NCBI RefSeq assembly: GCF_014066305.1
Contig: NW_023501050.1
Coordinates: 744,001-808,000 of the forward strand
Origin: Letharia columbiana
Lineage: Eukaryota > Ascomycota > Lecanoromycetes > Lecanorales > Parmeliaceae
Direction: 5' to 3'
Length of the DNA stretch: 64,000 bases
The notes beneath the pieces are model-generated. The model was not told the origin of the DNA and did no database searches. It saw only the letters and a program-made list of their open reading frames with translations. Shown here one piece after another: positions 48,509 through 62,689 of the stretch. Made by a program: the position numbers and the translations under genes. How positions within the stretch are numbered: the first letter of the stretch is position 1; each line of letters opens with the position of its first letter.

Positions 48509-48740
48509 TTTTTCTAAGTTAAATGAAGTTGGATTTTTCTAAGTTAAATGGAATTTTAGCTCTAGCCCTAAGTACAAATCGAACTCTAATCGCTTATTAT
48601 ACGTTTTTAATCTACTTCCACCACTACGAAATTAATAAAGAAGATAAAAGCTCTAACTCTAAGTTAAATCGAACTCTACTTACTTTCTATACGATAAATA
48701 GTCTACTTCTATTACTATAAATCTCTAATTAATTATATTC
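48509..48740. repeat. Short direct repeats after the A/T tract
   Basis: TTTTTCTAAGTTAAATG occurs twice between 48509 and 48550. A ~91-bp unit beginning AGCTCTAGCCCTAAGT (48558) recurs as AGCTCTAACTCTAAGT (48649). Confidence 0.75.
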
Positions 48741-51700
48741 TTATCTAAAAAAAAAGTATCTACTTAATAACCTTATTCTTAATATACCTCGTCGGCCGAG
48801 TAAATTATCTTCTTAATAGATCGCCTAAGACTATAATTAACAGGCCGACCTTACTAATAACTCAACTCAAGGCTATATATAATTAATCATAAACAAAGAC
48901 CTCGAGATATAGATATAGGCCAATCTACTATAATAATTAGCCTTAAATCTTATTAATCGTTATACTAAAGGCTAATCGAATTAGAAATTAAATACGTCGA
49001 AAGAGAGTATATAGATCGTTCGAATTAGGCGGAGTTAGAGGAATACGTAATATATAGTATCGTTTATCGTTATATTCGCCTTTAAGAATATAATAATCGA
49101 GTATCTTAGACTTAATATACTTAACTTATAGACGTGTCTTATTATATAAATCTATACGCTACTTTAAATTCCTTAATAGTATTATTATATAATTCTATTT
49201 TAACTTTAAATAATAAGATAAAAGCGAGGTTAATTTAAAGGTATTTATTATTTTAGTGAATAGAAGGAAGCTATCTTCCTTATTAACGACTTAATTTCTA
49301 CTATTATAAACGATCTTAGTCTTAGAAAACTTATTAAGAACTTAACTATTAAATCGAGCGATATTCTTATTAAGAATATAAAGAATCGCCTTAGATATAT
49401 AGAAATTAGCTATTTAATATAGGTTAAGATTATTATAAATAGTATTAATTAGCTAAGTAATAAAGTCGTCTAATAGCTACCCGATAGACTAATCAACCGC
49501 TTCTCATCCTCCGAAGCTTATTAAGATATTATTACCCACATCTAATAGCCTTTAAGCGAATTCCTTTATATTAGTCCGGCCTTAATCAGTGAGATTGGGA
49601 TTTTGGAGCCTTATATTTTCTATTAGTCTAAGAATTTAAATATAATTTTAAAGATAGAACGTCTTTAACGTAGCTCGAGCGATATAATCTAACTTAGTAT
49701 TCTTAATAATTAAAAGAATTTAATAAAAGTTATCGTAGAAGTATATAACTATACTATTAAAAGAAGTAGAATTCTTTCGAATATCTTAAAGCATATAATC
49801 GACGGCCTCGATATCGTAGCGATTTTATATAGAGACCTCGTCTTAGAAAATAAGCTCGATCGCCTTTAATAACTAAGCTAAATCAAACCCTATCGATATA
49901 CCGCAATTAAACTAAGTAATAGTATTAAGAGAGATCTTAAAGCGAGAATAAGCGATAATACTATCTTAAAGAAGAATAAAGGCGATATTAGATAAAGCCA
50001 TAGTAATAGCTATCTTAGAGTTATTTCGTACTCTTCGTAATACGATATTCTAAAGTATAGTCTTATCGATATCTTTATAGCTATTAAGAAAGAAGAGTTA
50101 ATTATTAAAATAAGAGATCGCGTTTTAAATAGCGTTAGCTATAGTAATTTAATTATTATTAAAACTCGTCTATATCTAATCTTAGATATTAGTTCGATAG
50201 CTATATACTTCGCGTAGAAGTCGATTTCGATTATTAATATAATACTATTCGTAGTCTTACTAGATCGCGAATAGATTAAAGTTGATAGTAAGGCTAATAT
50301 TCTTTATAGAGCTAATATTATTTTTCTTTAAGCGGATTTAAATTAAATAAAGATAGAAGTCTTCGACGATAATTTACTTATATTATATATCGTTTAATAG
50401 AGAGAGAGTATAATACTAAGTCTAAAGGATATAAATAAGATTATTAGATAATCTAAATAAAGAATAATAAGTGTTAGTTAAGAAATATACGTAAAGTGCG
50501 GGAGGAGAATTAAATTATTTGCGGGTAAAAAAAGGAAAAATACGTCTAGCGCGAAAAGTTTTAGTAGCTAAAAAAAGAATACTATATTAAAAAAAGTCGC
50601 GATATTTTAAAATTATCGTTAGCGCGGTAATCTTCTTATTCTATAGCTTAAAGCACTTTAACTTATTAAAGAAATTACTAAGAAAAAATATACCTAGCGC
50701 GAAAAGTTTTGGTGTATAAAAAAAGAAATATTATATTAAAAAAAAGTTGTAATATTTTAATATCACCGTTAGCGCGATAAGCTATTTATACTACGCTTAA
50801 AGTATTTCTATTTAATAAAGAAGAAATTACTTATATATCTTAATTTATAATTATTTTATAGATTTAGAGAGTTATCGAGCTTATATTATAGTAGAATTAT
50901 TACGAAGAAACCCCATAAGGCGTGTCCTCCTTACTAGGCCGCTACTTTATTTAATACTTAATTTTATTCGACGTTATCGTAAAGTAAGCCTCTTACTATA
51001 TAGATACTATAGTAAAAAGAAAGAATATTATCGTTTATTATACGTAAGTCTTCGAAGAATATAAGGTTTAATACGTTTAGAAGGAGATATCGTAGATAGA
51101 AGAGCTTCTTAGCGTTCGAATTAATATAGTATATTCTTTTAATAATACCCCTACGCCTCTAACGTAAACTTTATTTAAATATATCTCGCTTATTCTTTTT
51201 TTAGATATATTATATCGATAGATCGATATAGAAGAGATCTTCTACTCGTCTTCTTTATCGACGCCGTTAATTTAGCTAAAAGAAGGCTATTAGCTTAATC
51301 TAGCGTTTATATTCTATATCGACTATATAAGATAGATTATTATTATTATTAAATATTACGCTCTATTAATTCGAAAGATAAATAAATAATCGTTTAATAG
51401 AAGGATTATAATTATATAATTTAAAGCTAAAAATCCTTTAATAGGCTTTCGTAGAGCCTACTTACCGTATATCTTAATACTCTTAAATCTCGTTTATCTA
51501 ATCTAGCCCTATATCGTTCTAATCTATATCGCTCTTACACTCTATTCGAAGACTAGCCCAATCGCTACTCTTATAAATATACTTAAAGATATATTTATAG
51601 ACTTTAACGTTAACGTAGATCTCTATATTAATATAAGCGTTATACTTAATTAATAAATAGAGACTATAAAATATTATCTAGTAATTCTACTTAGATTTAT

Positions 51701-53899
51701 TATCTAATATCTTAGTAGGCCTACGCCGATAGTATATAAAATACTTAAAGTCTAATTTAAAGACGATATAGTCGCTAAAGTCCTTCGGAAACCGCTTACT
51801 ATATACGTTCTTATCTAAGTTCTAATAAGATGAGATAATATCTATTCTACTAATAGTATATTAGCTATAATTTTCATAAAGTATATATCTAGTAACGGTC
51901 GTATAGAGATTAGAAAATAGATTTTAATTAGAGATCTTAGTATTAATAGCGACGTCAACCTTAGCGGCGCTAAAGAATCGATCTTTAGAGTATAAAATAA
52001 TAAGGATATAGATATGCGGTAGGCCTCGTTTTTAAAATTTAATGGTGTAGACATAGGCCGGAACTCGATCTATTACCCGCAAAGTCAGTTAGAGTTAAAG
52101 CTAATCGATATTTTAACCGACCGTACTTCGCCCTTATGAGAGGAGGAAAAAAAATTAAACGATATCGTAGGGCTAATCGGTAGGAAATTACGGCGTATAT
52201 AGTAAGCTAAACCATATTAGAAGTACTCTTAGAAACTATAATCTACACTAATCGTCTAACTAATATATCGCTTAAAAAACTACCCTACTAAATAGAATAG
52301 AGGAGAGCTACTATACTATAATAGGGGGTAAGAAGAATAAGAGTATATCTAGTATCTTCCCCTTTAGAATATCGTTTATAAGAGCCTTCAGCTTTAGTCT
52401 AAATACTCTAGTAATTAGATTAAATCGATTAATGGCGTATTCGCTAAGTAGAAGATTTTTAATAATCTCGATTTATTTTAAATTGTAGATGAAAGTCGTA
52501 AAGAGATCCGATCGGCCGAACTTAATAAATAGAGTAATAATATTCTAATAGAGTTATTTTATAAATTATAGATCTTCTTAATAGAAGAAAGAGAGAATAA
52601 TACGTTATTTACTAGCCTAATTATCTATAATAACTTTATTAATATAAATATCGACGATTACTTAATAGATATCGATTTAAATAATCTTCTAATTTACCTT
52701 TAGTTAATAAAGTTTATTACTTTTAATAGCTATATAGATATCGTAGACGAAATACTATAGTAGTCTATCGTAGTAAAGAAGACGATTAAACTTACTAGAA
52801 TAACTCTATATTATATATTTATAAGAAGTTAGCAATCGATAGAATAGAAGAAATAAATAAAATAGATCTATAATATAAGGTAAGCGTTACTCGTTTAGAA
52901 TTACCTCGTTTAATAGTTTCTCTAACTTATAAAACGGCTTTATTATTTCTACTTCGCTAGATAAAAAGGCTCCTATTTAATATAATATCTATATTAAATA
53001 TATTATTATATTATAACTATTTATCGAATAAGAAGATAAGAGAATAGCGTAGGGGTATATAGGCTGGATGTTAATATAGCACACTAAACCTCTTATTACT
53101 TTTAGCCTCTATTAATATATTTCTAGCCTTAGATATACCTAGTAGATTATCGATATTACTCTCTTAGGCGATAGCGATTTTATCTAAAATAGAACGATTG
53201 TAGGTGCGTAGATTATAATATCGTAAATTCTTATAAAGTAGCTTATAGCCTCGTATATTCGAATTAGTCTTTAGTCTTTTAGATATCGATTTAAGAGCGT
53301 TAATATAGAGATTAATACTTCTAAGATTTATAGCTATTTTACGATAAAGCGTTTAATTAATATAATTATAATAGTTATATCTAGTAAAGTTAATATAGAA
53401 AACGCGGTCGAGAGAAAGTTATATCGTATTATAAACTAATCTTAAGTATTATTTATAATATAGATTTAACTAAATATCGATTTTTCGCTCTCTAAAGACG
53501 TTAAGATAGATATATAAGTAGTAATTACTCTCTAAATTTTATATATATATAAGACGATCGAATAATTAATAGTAATCTACTATAAGACTATAGAGGTTAT
53601 ATTATTATACTAAACGCTATAGCGGCGAAATTCTTTACTATTATTAATAAGATTCGAGGTTCTTAGCGTTAAAGAGTGGAGGATTTAATTAATAATATAC
53701 TCGCTAAGGTTAATTAAATCGTTTATACTCGTTTTAACGCTCTTATAGCCTTATTTTATATCGTTTACCTCGTCTATTTTAGGTGCACTAACTTTAGTCT
53801 TTCCGCTATCGCAACATTACTTAATTATCTTATCTTTTTATAACGCCGTATCGTAGCGGTCGTAAATCTAGTTTATAAGACTTAAATTATGTCGTGTAG
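48741..53899. other. AT-rich RIP-mutated repeat desert
   Basis: No intact open frame and no recognisable protein motif was found on either strand in my reading. Composition shows the CpA/TpG loss of RIP, so old transposons are likely but not identified. Confidence 0.6.
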
Positions 53900-54750
53900 G
53901 CTTTATGGTATATGGGTGATGCGCGGATATAGCTGGTAAGCCTTGCTAAAGGCTGAGTAGGATCTAAATAAGAGCTGGAAGGTGGGCTGGAAGGACGTGG
54001 GCTGTCGAAAAGTCGTTGTTAAAGAAGTCTACTAGTAGGTCTCGCAATAGAGAATCTTCGACAGCGTCTTCCTCTCGTTTAGGAGCTTCTTCTTAACGAT
54101 ATTCAGAATTTAACACGCGTTAAGAGGCTTTAAAATAGGATAATAAAGAATGGGTAGAGGAGGAAGACGCGTTTTAGAAGGTAGTATCGCTACAACTTGA
54201 CTCCGGACAGTCCCCCTCCGACAGTCCCCCGTCCATACTAATGCAGCCTATCGGCTATACCCGCAGTTACCCGGCTTGGCATAGGCCTTAACCTGGATAT
54301 CTGACTGGTGAGTGCATTGTCGATATTTCTTTCATTCCTTACGGTATAAATATCCAAATAGGACGTTACATCTTAACGAGTGAGAGAGGCCTTATGATGT
54401 AGGTATCTAGCGATGACTTTTACCACAATTCTAGGAAGGCTGTGAGTTCAAATCCACGTGTTAGCAGCAGCCCCCACGGGGGTCATATAGCCATATTAGG
54501 GGCCTTGCATGGCCCCCTTCAAGACCGAGCGGCCTATATACGTCAAGAATAGGCTAGACTTAAAGCCTTATAAGTCAAGCAGACCGTCACTTAGCTAGCT
54601 CACCAATCCACTTAGTTAGTTACTCAGCTAGAGCACTTAGTTAAATAAGAGGAGGAGTAACTATAATAGGCGAATGCGGAGAATACTACGGAGAAATTAA
54701 GTGGTAGTAAGACTCTCAACATCAAGAACGCAGGCCTACTCTTCACGATC
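53900..54750. other. Small unmutated island with tRNA-like segment and GC hairpins
   Basis: CpA and TpG return to normal here. There are a TATA-like GGTATAAATATCC (about 54344), a direct repeat CCGGACAGTCCCCC/CCGACAGTCCCCC (about 54203-54230), a B-box-like GAGTTCAAATCC (about 54447) with partial acceptor pairing, and a GGGGCC-TTGCAT-GGCCCC hairpin (about 54499). It may be the end of a transposable element or a tRNA-derived SINE. No open frame is supported. Confidence 0.45.
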
Positions 54751-55849
54751 CCGCGTCAAGTTATTAATTAGCAAATAGAGAATACTATTATAATTTAGTC
54801 TACTATCTCTATATATCTAGACAATATCGTATTAATATAATATATTATTAAGTTAACGATATAAGAGAAGAATCTACTACGACGATTATAGTTAAATTAT
54901 TATAACTAATTAGATCTCTTTAGAACGAAGTTTAGACGATATATATTTAAACGAATTAAAACCGCCTAATATCTTATTTCGACAGTCATTTTATTATTTA
55001 AAAGATTTTACTACGATAGAGACATTATAAATTAATCTAGTATCTTTATTTCTTTCTAGTATTTCGAAAAATCATATATATATACTTCTTACTATAAGAA
55101 TATAATATTTTCTCTATTTTTTATAGATAATTATTATAAGATATCTTAGAGCTATTTATAAGATTATAAGCGTAAACTTAATATCGTATATATCTACTCT
55201 ATAAACATATAGAATAATTAATAACTTTATACTATATATATATATAAGTTAAATTATAATAATTTCTTTATAATTTTATTTAAATTTAAAGTTTTTTATA
55301 ATGTGATATATAGGGCTAGCGCGGCCTCTTATCTAAATTAGATAGGGCTTAAAGCTTAATATATAGATCGCGCGCGGAAGGCTGTATTAGTATAAACGAG
55401 GGACTATCGAAGAGAGACTATCCAGAGTTAAGTTAATATCGCTAGATTAAAAGATACTATCGCTAGCTTGAAAGGAATCTATAGAAGAGAATATATTTAT
55501 TCGAGCTCTTTTAAAGGGTCTTTTAGCGCGTTTATAGTTAGTAGTAGATAGCTATTAAACTTACTTATAGCCTCGATTATTAATAGTAATAAATTTATCG
55601 AGAAGCGATCTAAAGGCGTTAGTAGGGGCTTTAAGAGGCGGGAAAAAGAGGTATATATATCTTAGATGTTTAGTAACCTTTAGATGAGGAATATCGAGGA
55701 TAAATATATTTATCTTAATGAAATTAGTAGAATTAATAGAGAGGTAGAAGAATAATAATTATATAAATAGGTGGAAGGATTATTCGATCTCGGACGCGTT
55801 TCGTATAACTATATTTAAATACTACTTCGCTTTATTAATAATAGATTAA
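54751..55849. other. AT-rich RIP-mutated sequence
   Basis: No gene is seen; a short less-AT-rich patch around 55320-55420 holds no frame. Confidence 0.5.
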
Positions 55850-58800
55850 ACTTTATAATTTTTATAGCGTTAGAAAGCGTAAAGCGAGCTTTATAATTTG
55901 AGGAATTATAAAGTAACTATATATATCGCAAGCTGAGTACTTTAAAGTGTAAAACTTCTATATATAAATTTTTAATAAGAGAAGCGCGGGAGGATTATCG
56001 GGCTGATTTAGCCGATCTAATTAAAGAGCGTAGCGAACTCGAATTAATAATTAACTATATATATAAATTTAAGATTTCTAAGCTTAGCTCTATCTTATTC
56101 TTTTATATATATTAATAGTTAGTAGTATTTAAGCTAAAAGTTATTTAAGAATAAAATCTCTTATTTATAAGAAAAGATGAAATATCGATAGTTAATAAGA
56201 TAGTATTATTATCGATAAACTCGATAATAGATAGTTATCTTACTTAGTCGTTCTATATATAATTATAATATATTTAAAGATAACGCTTTATATTCTAATT
56301 CGCTTATTCGATTTATTTATTAATTTTAGAATAAAAGATTATTAATAGCTTAGCTATAATACTTAATCTCTCGTAAAAAGACTTTTATATAATAGCTATA
56401 AATTAAGAATCTTAATTTAATATTATTAAGGTCGATAAGCTATATAGATAAAATACTTTCTTAAATAATAAGTTAATTATCTTTTTAGCGGTAATATCTT
56501 TATTAATATCGAAATAGATTATATAATAACGTTTCTTAATAAATTAATTAATCGCTATTTAAATAGTATTATAGCTATTAAATATAGATAAGTCTATAAC
56601 GAAGTCGATTAATATATCTTATTATCGCTTCTATAAGATTAATAAAGATTATAATAAATTATACTTTTAATCGCGAGGCGCTTTAGTTCTTTAATAGATA
56701 TAGTAATTCTAAACGTAGATAATTACGATAATTCTTATATCTTATTAATAATATTCTCTTTTAAGTAGCTTATAAGTATATACTATCTCGAAATATTCGT
56801 AGAATAGTTAATTATATACCTCTCGAATAATATCGATATATATATTATCGAATATTTATAAACGATTTTAATAATAAAGCACCGTTTCTTATATAAAGCA
56901 TTTACTAAGAGTAATCCCTCGAAACTTTTTCTTATTTTCGACGATAGCCTTACGAATTTTTATATAATATTCGTTTTTCTTATTAACCCCTACTATTTTA
57001 TAATAAATAAGATCATCGATTATATATATATCGATATATTCGCTATTTAATTTTAATCGATTAGAGATAAGAATTATTTAATACTATTAATATAATCGTT
57101 TATTTCTAAAATTAATTAATTTATATCTAGTTATTTATATAAATATATCGACCTTAATATTCTAAGATTTAGATCGATAAATAATCTTTATATTAAATTC
57201 TAATAATATATTTAAATATCGGGCCTAGCGTCGATTAAGGTTTCTTCTCTTAGTAAAATATATTAATTCTTTATAATCGATAAAGATCTTAATAGAAACG
57301 TCTATATATTTTAGTTTGGGGCGCTAGTATTCTAGATAGCGAATAATTGCTAGTAGTTCCTTATCGTAGATCTAATAATTACACTTAATAGGGGTTAGGT
57401 TTTTATTATAGAAGACTATCGGGTAGAGTACTTTCTTATTATTATATTAGAAAAAAATATTTTTATTAACGTAGTCGAAAGAGTTAGTCTTTAAAATAAT
57501 CTTCTTTATTTTATCGAAATAATATAGAACTAAAGCTTTAATAACGACGACTTTAAGAAAGTAGAAGGCCTTTTAACATACTAGGGACTAATTAAATATA
57601 GTCTTCTTTATTATAAGTTTTACTATAGATTTAACTATTTTAGAGAAGTCTCTAATAAATCATCGGTAAAAATTATAAAATTCGATAAAGGTTTATATCT
57701 TCTTAAGATTAATAGATATGATTTACTTAATAACAATTTAGATTTTAATAAGATTTATTTATAACTCGTCTATAGATATTAGTAGACCTAGAAATTTAAT
57801 TTTCTAAACGTAGAATTCGCACTTAAAAATATTTATCTAAAAGTCGACGTCTCTTAATTTCTAGAGAATTTATCTAACGTATTAAATATATTTCTTTTTT
57901 ATCTTATTATAAATAAGTATATTATCGAGATAGATCTAGTAGAAGTCGTTTAGATATTTAAATAGAATATTATTTATATATTATTAATATATAATCGAGC
58001 CGTTAATTAGATTAAAGGAGAGGATTTAATACTTATATACTTTAAGAAAGATAATAAAAGTAATAAAATCCTCGCTATCGAGATATATACGTAGTTTATT
58101 AAACGCGGCTATAATATCTAATTAAGTAAGATATTTATATTTCTAAATCCTTATTAAAATCTTATCTATTAGTGAAATTAAGTATTAATTCCTTTTAATA
58201 ATAGCGTTTAGCTTTCGATAATTTATATAAAAACGTAATTCTTTATTTAACTTTTTCGCGAATAAGATAAGTAAGGCGAATAATATATAGCTTAATATTA
58301 TAAATCCCTTCTTTAGATATTTATTTAGATACTTCTTTATCTATTTTAATTTATATTCTAATATTAAATAGATTCTACTTTTCGAAAATTTCGTTTTATC
58401 GAAGCTATTATTAAATTTCAGCTTATAATTATAAGAATAATATAGGGGAAGTATATTTATCTTAATTCTATTAAAAATATTTAGATAGTCGTAATACTTT
58501 AAAGATAACTTACGTTTTATCTTTTTAGAACTAATCTTATCGATGCTATTAGAGTAATAAAAACTATAATACTTTTTATATTTCTTTTCTAAGTTATAGA
58601 GATAGAGTTTATTAATCGATATACGGGAACCGCGAGATATCTAGTTAATAGGAGGTATATATAATATTAGCGAGTTATTATAGATCTTATTTATCGTTAA
58701 TATAAATAGTTTATTATCTTTTTTATAAGTTAGTTAATAGTAGATCGCTATATTAATCTCAGCGATATTAATAAACTTAGACTTCTTACTATTCTCATTC

Positions 58801-59030
58801 TTATTTAATAAGATATTCGAATTAGTCTTATTATCGTAGATAGATAAGAAAGGGCTTTATCGTTTTAATATAATAGATAGGGGAGTAGATAATATAGATA
58901 GCCGAAGCTCCGGAGTTAATAGAAAGAGAAGTTCGTCTATTATTAATATCTAATTATTATTATAATTATATCGATCGAATAGAAAGAGTATCTTATCTTA
59001 TAACATATTAAGGACTATTTCATATTTATT
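55850..59030 (-). mobile_element. RIP-mutated Ty3/gypsy pol relic (protease/RT-RNase H-integrase)
   Basis: On the minus strand, ordered pieces of a gypsy polyprotein survive between stops. From the 5' side they are GSRISINKLYLYNLEKKY (about 58600) and ELRFYINYRKLNAII (RT start, about 58200). Then come YLDNILIYNK (the YxDD active site, with D changed to N, about 57920) and YDKELLAIIRYLEY (RNase H region, about 57340). The integrase words RTKAPRD and VIDLSIFNSYN follow (about 56560-56680). All are broken by changes consistent with RIP. It is non-functional. The gag may be the fragment near 62.7-64 kb or may be lost. Confidence 0.8.
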
Positions 59031-62000
59031 TATTTAAGATTTCCCGACTATTAGCGTATATAGAAAACGTTAAAATACTTGACACTGAGATTCTTATATA
59101 TATCTTATTAAAAGTAGTACTAAGTAGATGAATCTTCTCTTATATTGTATTCTATTATCTTTCTTATTATATTTAAAAGCTTCTATATATCTCGCTTAGT
59201 CGATTCTTAATATTTTATCTTAATATTTCGAAATACCTCCTAATTAACGTAGTTAGAGCCTTTTTCCTCTATTAATCTCCTCTTTAACTAGATAGTTTAA
59301 GAGGTCTAAGAAGACGTTCTTTTATATTTAAGCGATTACTAAGAATAGCTAGTTAAGCCTTAATAATAGTTAGCGAAGCGTAATTATCCTCGCTTTTAAA
59401 CTTAAAGACTCTTATATTAAAGCCGTTTATAAATATATAATTTTAAAAGATATATAAGCTCGATAAGCTATAATAGTAGATAGAGTTAGAGTTTAGTAAC
59501 GGCGATAGAAGAAAGAATAGAAGGCGAAGATAGTTAAATACGATAAAGAGAAGGCTAGACGTCGTCTTACTAAAGAGCGTTAATCGAGAATTATTTAGAA
59601 TAAGTCGATTACTTTAGACGTAAAGGAATTAAAGGCGAAGAAATAGATTAATAACTCGTTCTTAAATCTATTAGCTACTCTACGAGTTAATAAGCGTTTA
59701 GAATAATTTATAAACCTCGAAGTTTAGAGACTTAATATATTTAGTATATTATTATTTAAGTAAACGCTTATTAAGATAATTAAGAAAAGAGATAATTACT
59801 CTAAGAGCTGAAAACTCGTTAGCTATATAATTAATATACGTTCTATTTATAATAGAGTTATATAAATTCTATAATTAATTAACGATCTTTTTAAGACTAA
59901 ATAAAATAAGATTATTAAAGTTATTACTTAGAAAGTCGATAATTAAAAGCCTAAATTAATTATAAAGATCGAGATCTTAGTTAAAGTCGATAAGTCTTTA
60001 TAAAAATCTACGTCTACGTTAGTAGAAGAACCTATATTAATTAATAGACTTATTTAAATAAATAGACTACTAAATAGAGTAAGAATTAAAGTAAATATAC
60101 TTTAGACTACTAATAACTTTAATAAAGAGCTACTTAATTATTAATAGTATTATAATACTCGCTATAGAAATAAGAATAGTTAATACTTCGTTAATTACTC
60201 TAATAAGTATTATAATATAAATTATACTTAGTAATCTCTTTAAAGTAAGGTTATAGCAAATAATAAATCGAATATATTAATCTATCGATTTCTTATTAAG
60301 CTATATAATTTCTAGGTTCGTAATTAAGACGCTATAGATATCGACTCGCGAAAGTCTCTTTAGAAGGCTGAAAGAGAGAAGACTAAGGGCGAAAGAGAAG
60401 AAGCTACCGACTTTATAGCGAGATATATGGCTTTTAATAAGTAGTAGCTAGAAATGCGATTAGCTAAATCTATAATGAATTCTATAAAATAAATAGCCTT
60501 ACGTTAATAGTAGTAAAGACCTCCTCAGTCTATAGTATATTCGTCTATATATTAATAAGAATATTAATCATCGAGGCCTTAGTTATAGTTATTATATACT
60601 TCGTCTTCTTCTTAAGCGTATTTATCTTAAGCGTATTTATCTTAAGCGTATTTACCTTAAGCGTATACTTTATAGCTATTATAGCTATCTTAAGCGTATA
60701 TCTCGATATCTACTTAATAGTCTACTTCTACTTCTCTTTCTACTTTTACTTAAAGCTCGAGTTCTATAAATAAGTCGAATCTAGATTATTTAGTTATAGA
60801 ATAGTTCTTTAAATAAAAGAGATCTTAGACCTCTAAGACGATATAAAAGAATAAGATCTTAGAGATAAGATATATCGCTAATATAAATATATGAATAATT
60901 AAGTATCTAAAAGTAATAGAGGATTCTATATCTATTATATATCGTATTACTATATAATTAGAGATTTCTAATACTTTAGCTAGAGGCTTTAAAATAGACT
61001 TAAAGATATTTAAGTCTTAATAGCGATAAGTAAAGGTCTTAATAACTCTAGGGTAATAGTAGTAGTAGTAAATATAGTTTAGTCTTTAAAATCTATCTAA
61101 ATATCGCACTTATTAAGAGCTCTATTTAACTCTCTTATATTCGTCTTAAAGATATAGCCTTCTATAGTACTATACTTAAAATACTCCCTCGAAAAGCGAT
61201 TATATTAACTTCTCCTTACGATATATCATAAGAAATTATTAAAGTTCTCTTAAAATTAAGGCCATACCTCGTAAAAGTATCTTCAAATTCATATCTTTAA
61301 GACGCTAAAAGAGAGCTCGATAGAATTAAAATCTAATAAGTAGAGAGGTAAATATCGAACCTCGTAATTATACTAACGGATTATCTTCTCGATATAAGAA
61401 TTATAATATATATTAATATTATTTATAATAATAATATTATAATAGACTAAGAAGATATCGTAGTAAGATAGTAACTCGTTAATTAGCTATCGAAAGAAGG
61501 CCTTAATATTAAACTATCTCTTCTTAAATTTAATATAAAATAGATATTTATTTACTATATACGTCGAAAGTATACTTTAAGAATATTCTCTTCTTAAATC
61601 TATATAATATTAATCGTCCTAATTAATAAAAGTATAGACTCTATATCGTTAGCCCGTAGATTTATTAAATAAAGTCTTATCTATAAAGATTAGCTACTCT
61701 ACGATTATATAAAGAAGCTTCGTAATCTAATATAAGCGAAGCTTCTTATTCTATCGATATTCGACTCTTTAACCAGCCTTCTTATTTAAGCGTCTTCTCT
61801 TAAGAGTTCTTAATATCGTAAATCGATATATAAATAAACCTTACTTCTCTTAAAGAAATTAGACCATCTCTTTCTATATAGCCCATAGTTGATCTTCGAG
61901 ATACTTAATAAGAGAGTCTTCGGCGATTAAGTAAAGCTTATAAGGAGTATCTTTAAAGCGAAACTATAGCTTATAGACTAAGCTATATATAAAGAGACTT

Positions 62001-62225
62001 TCTTAAATATTATAGATCGTCTATATATAATAATAAACGTCTTAGATAATAGTATTAGATCTTTAATATAGAAGTAATAAATAAATAATTCTAAATCGAA
62101 TAGACGGAGGTAAGCCCCTTCTATCGATTATTATAAGAGGTATTTCGAAATAATAGAAATTAGCTAAGCGAGATATATAGAAGCTTTAAATATAATAAGA
62201 AAGATAATAGAATACGATATGGAAG
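59031..62225. other. AT-rich repeat remains, partly protein-like on the plus strand
   Basis: At about 59540-59640 the plus strand reads KARRRLTKER and ITLDVKELKAKK between stops, a charged transposon-protein-like stretch that I cannot assign. No gene is intact. Confidence 0.45.
60611..60705. repeat. 15-bp tandem repeat CTTAAGCGTATTTAT
   Basis: At least four copies of CTTAAGCGTATTTAT or CTTAAGCGTATACTT lie within 95 bp. Read on the minus strand they would give YA-stop-DK units, compatible with a former YAQDK repeat after C-to-T change. Confidence 0.8.
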
Positions 62226-62249
62226 AAGATTTATCTACTTAGTACTACT

Positions 62250-62550
62250 TTTTAAAAAATATATAAAAAAATTTTTATTTTAAATTTTTTAACTTTTTTT
62301 TTTTACCAAAATTTTTTAAAATTTTTTAATAAAAAAATTAATTTAAAAATATTTTTTTTTTAAAATTTTTTTTTTTTAATTAAAAATAAAAAAAAATAAA
62401 TTTAAATTTTTTAAAAATTTTTTTTTTAATTTTTTTAATATTTTAAATAATAAAAAAAAAAATAATTTAAAAAAAAAAATTTTTTATAAAAAAAAAAAAA
62501 AAAAAATTTTTAAATATATAAATATAAAAATATTTAATTTTTTAAAAAAG
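62250..62550. repeat. Second near-pure A/T tract
   Basis: Homopolymer A and T runs with very few G or C, of the same look as 47811-48505. Confidence 0.8.
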
Positions 62551-62689
62551 AGTTCTTAAGTAGATAAAATTCTCTCTTATAAAAAAAGTGTAACTTATAT
62601 ACGAAAAGAATAACGTATTAGGGCGTTATTAGTAAGTATCTATTAGATATACTTCGTAAGTATCTCTTATCATAACTTTAAAAGAGGCT

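Noticed and set aside
48523..48720. 65-codon open frame just after the A/T tract
   Set aside because: It is built from the short direct repeats there and has no protein-like features beyond them.
51842..52054. Short open frame in the AT-rich block
   Set aside because: Composition is extreme and the protein has no pattern; such frames arise by chance in RIP-mutated DNA.
54390..54478. Functional tRNA gene in the unmutated island
   Set aside because: The T stem does not pair well and no A box of normal form is present; at best it is tRNA-derived.
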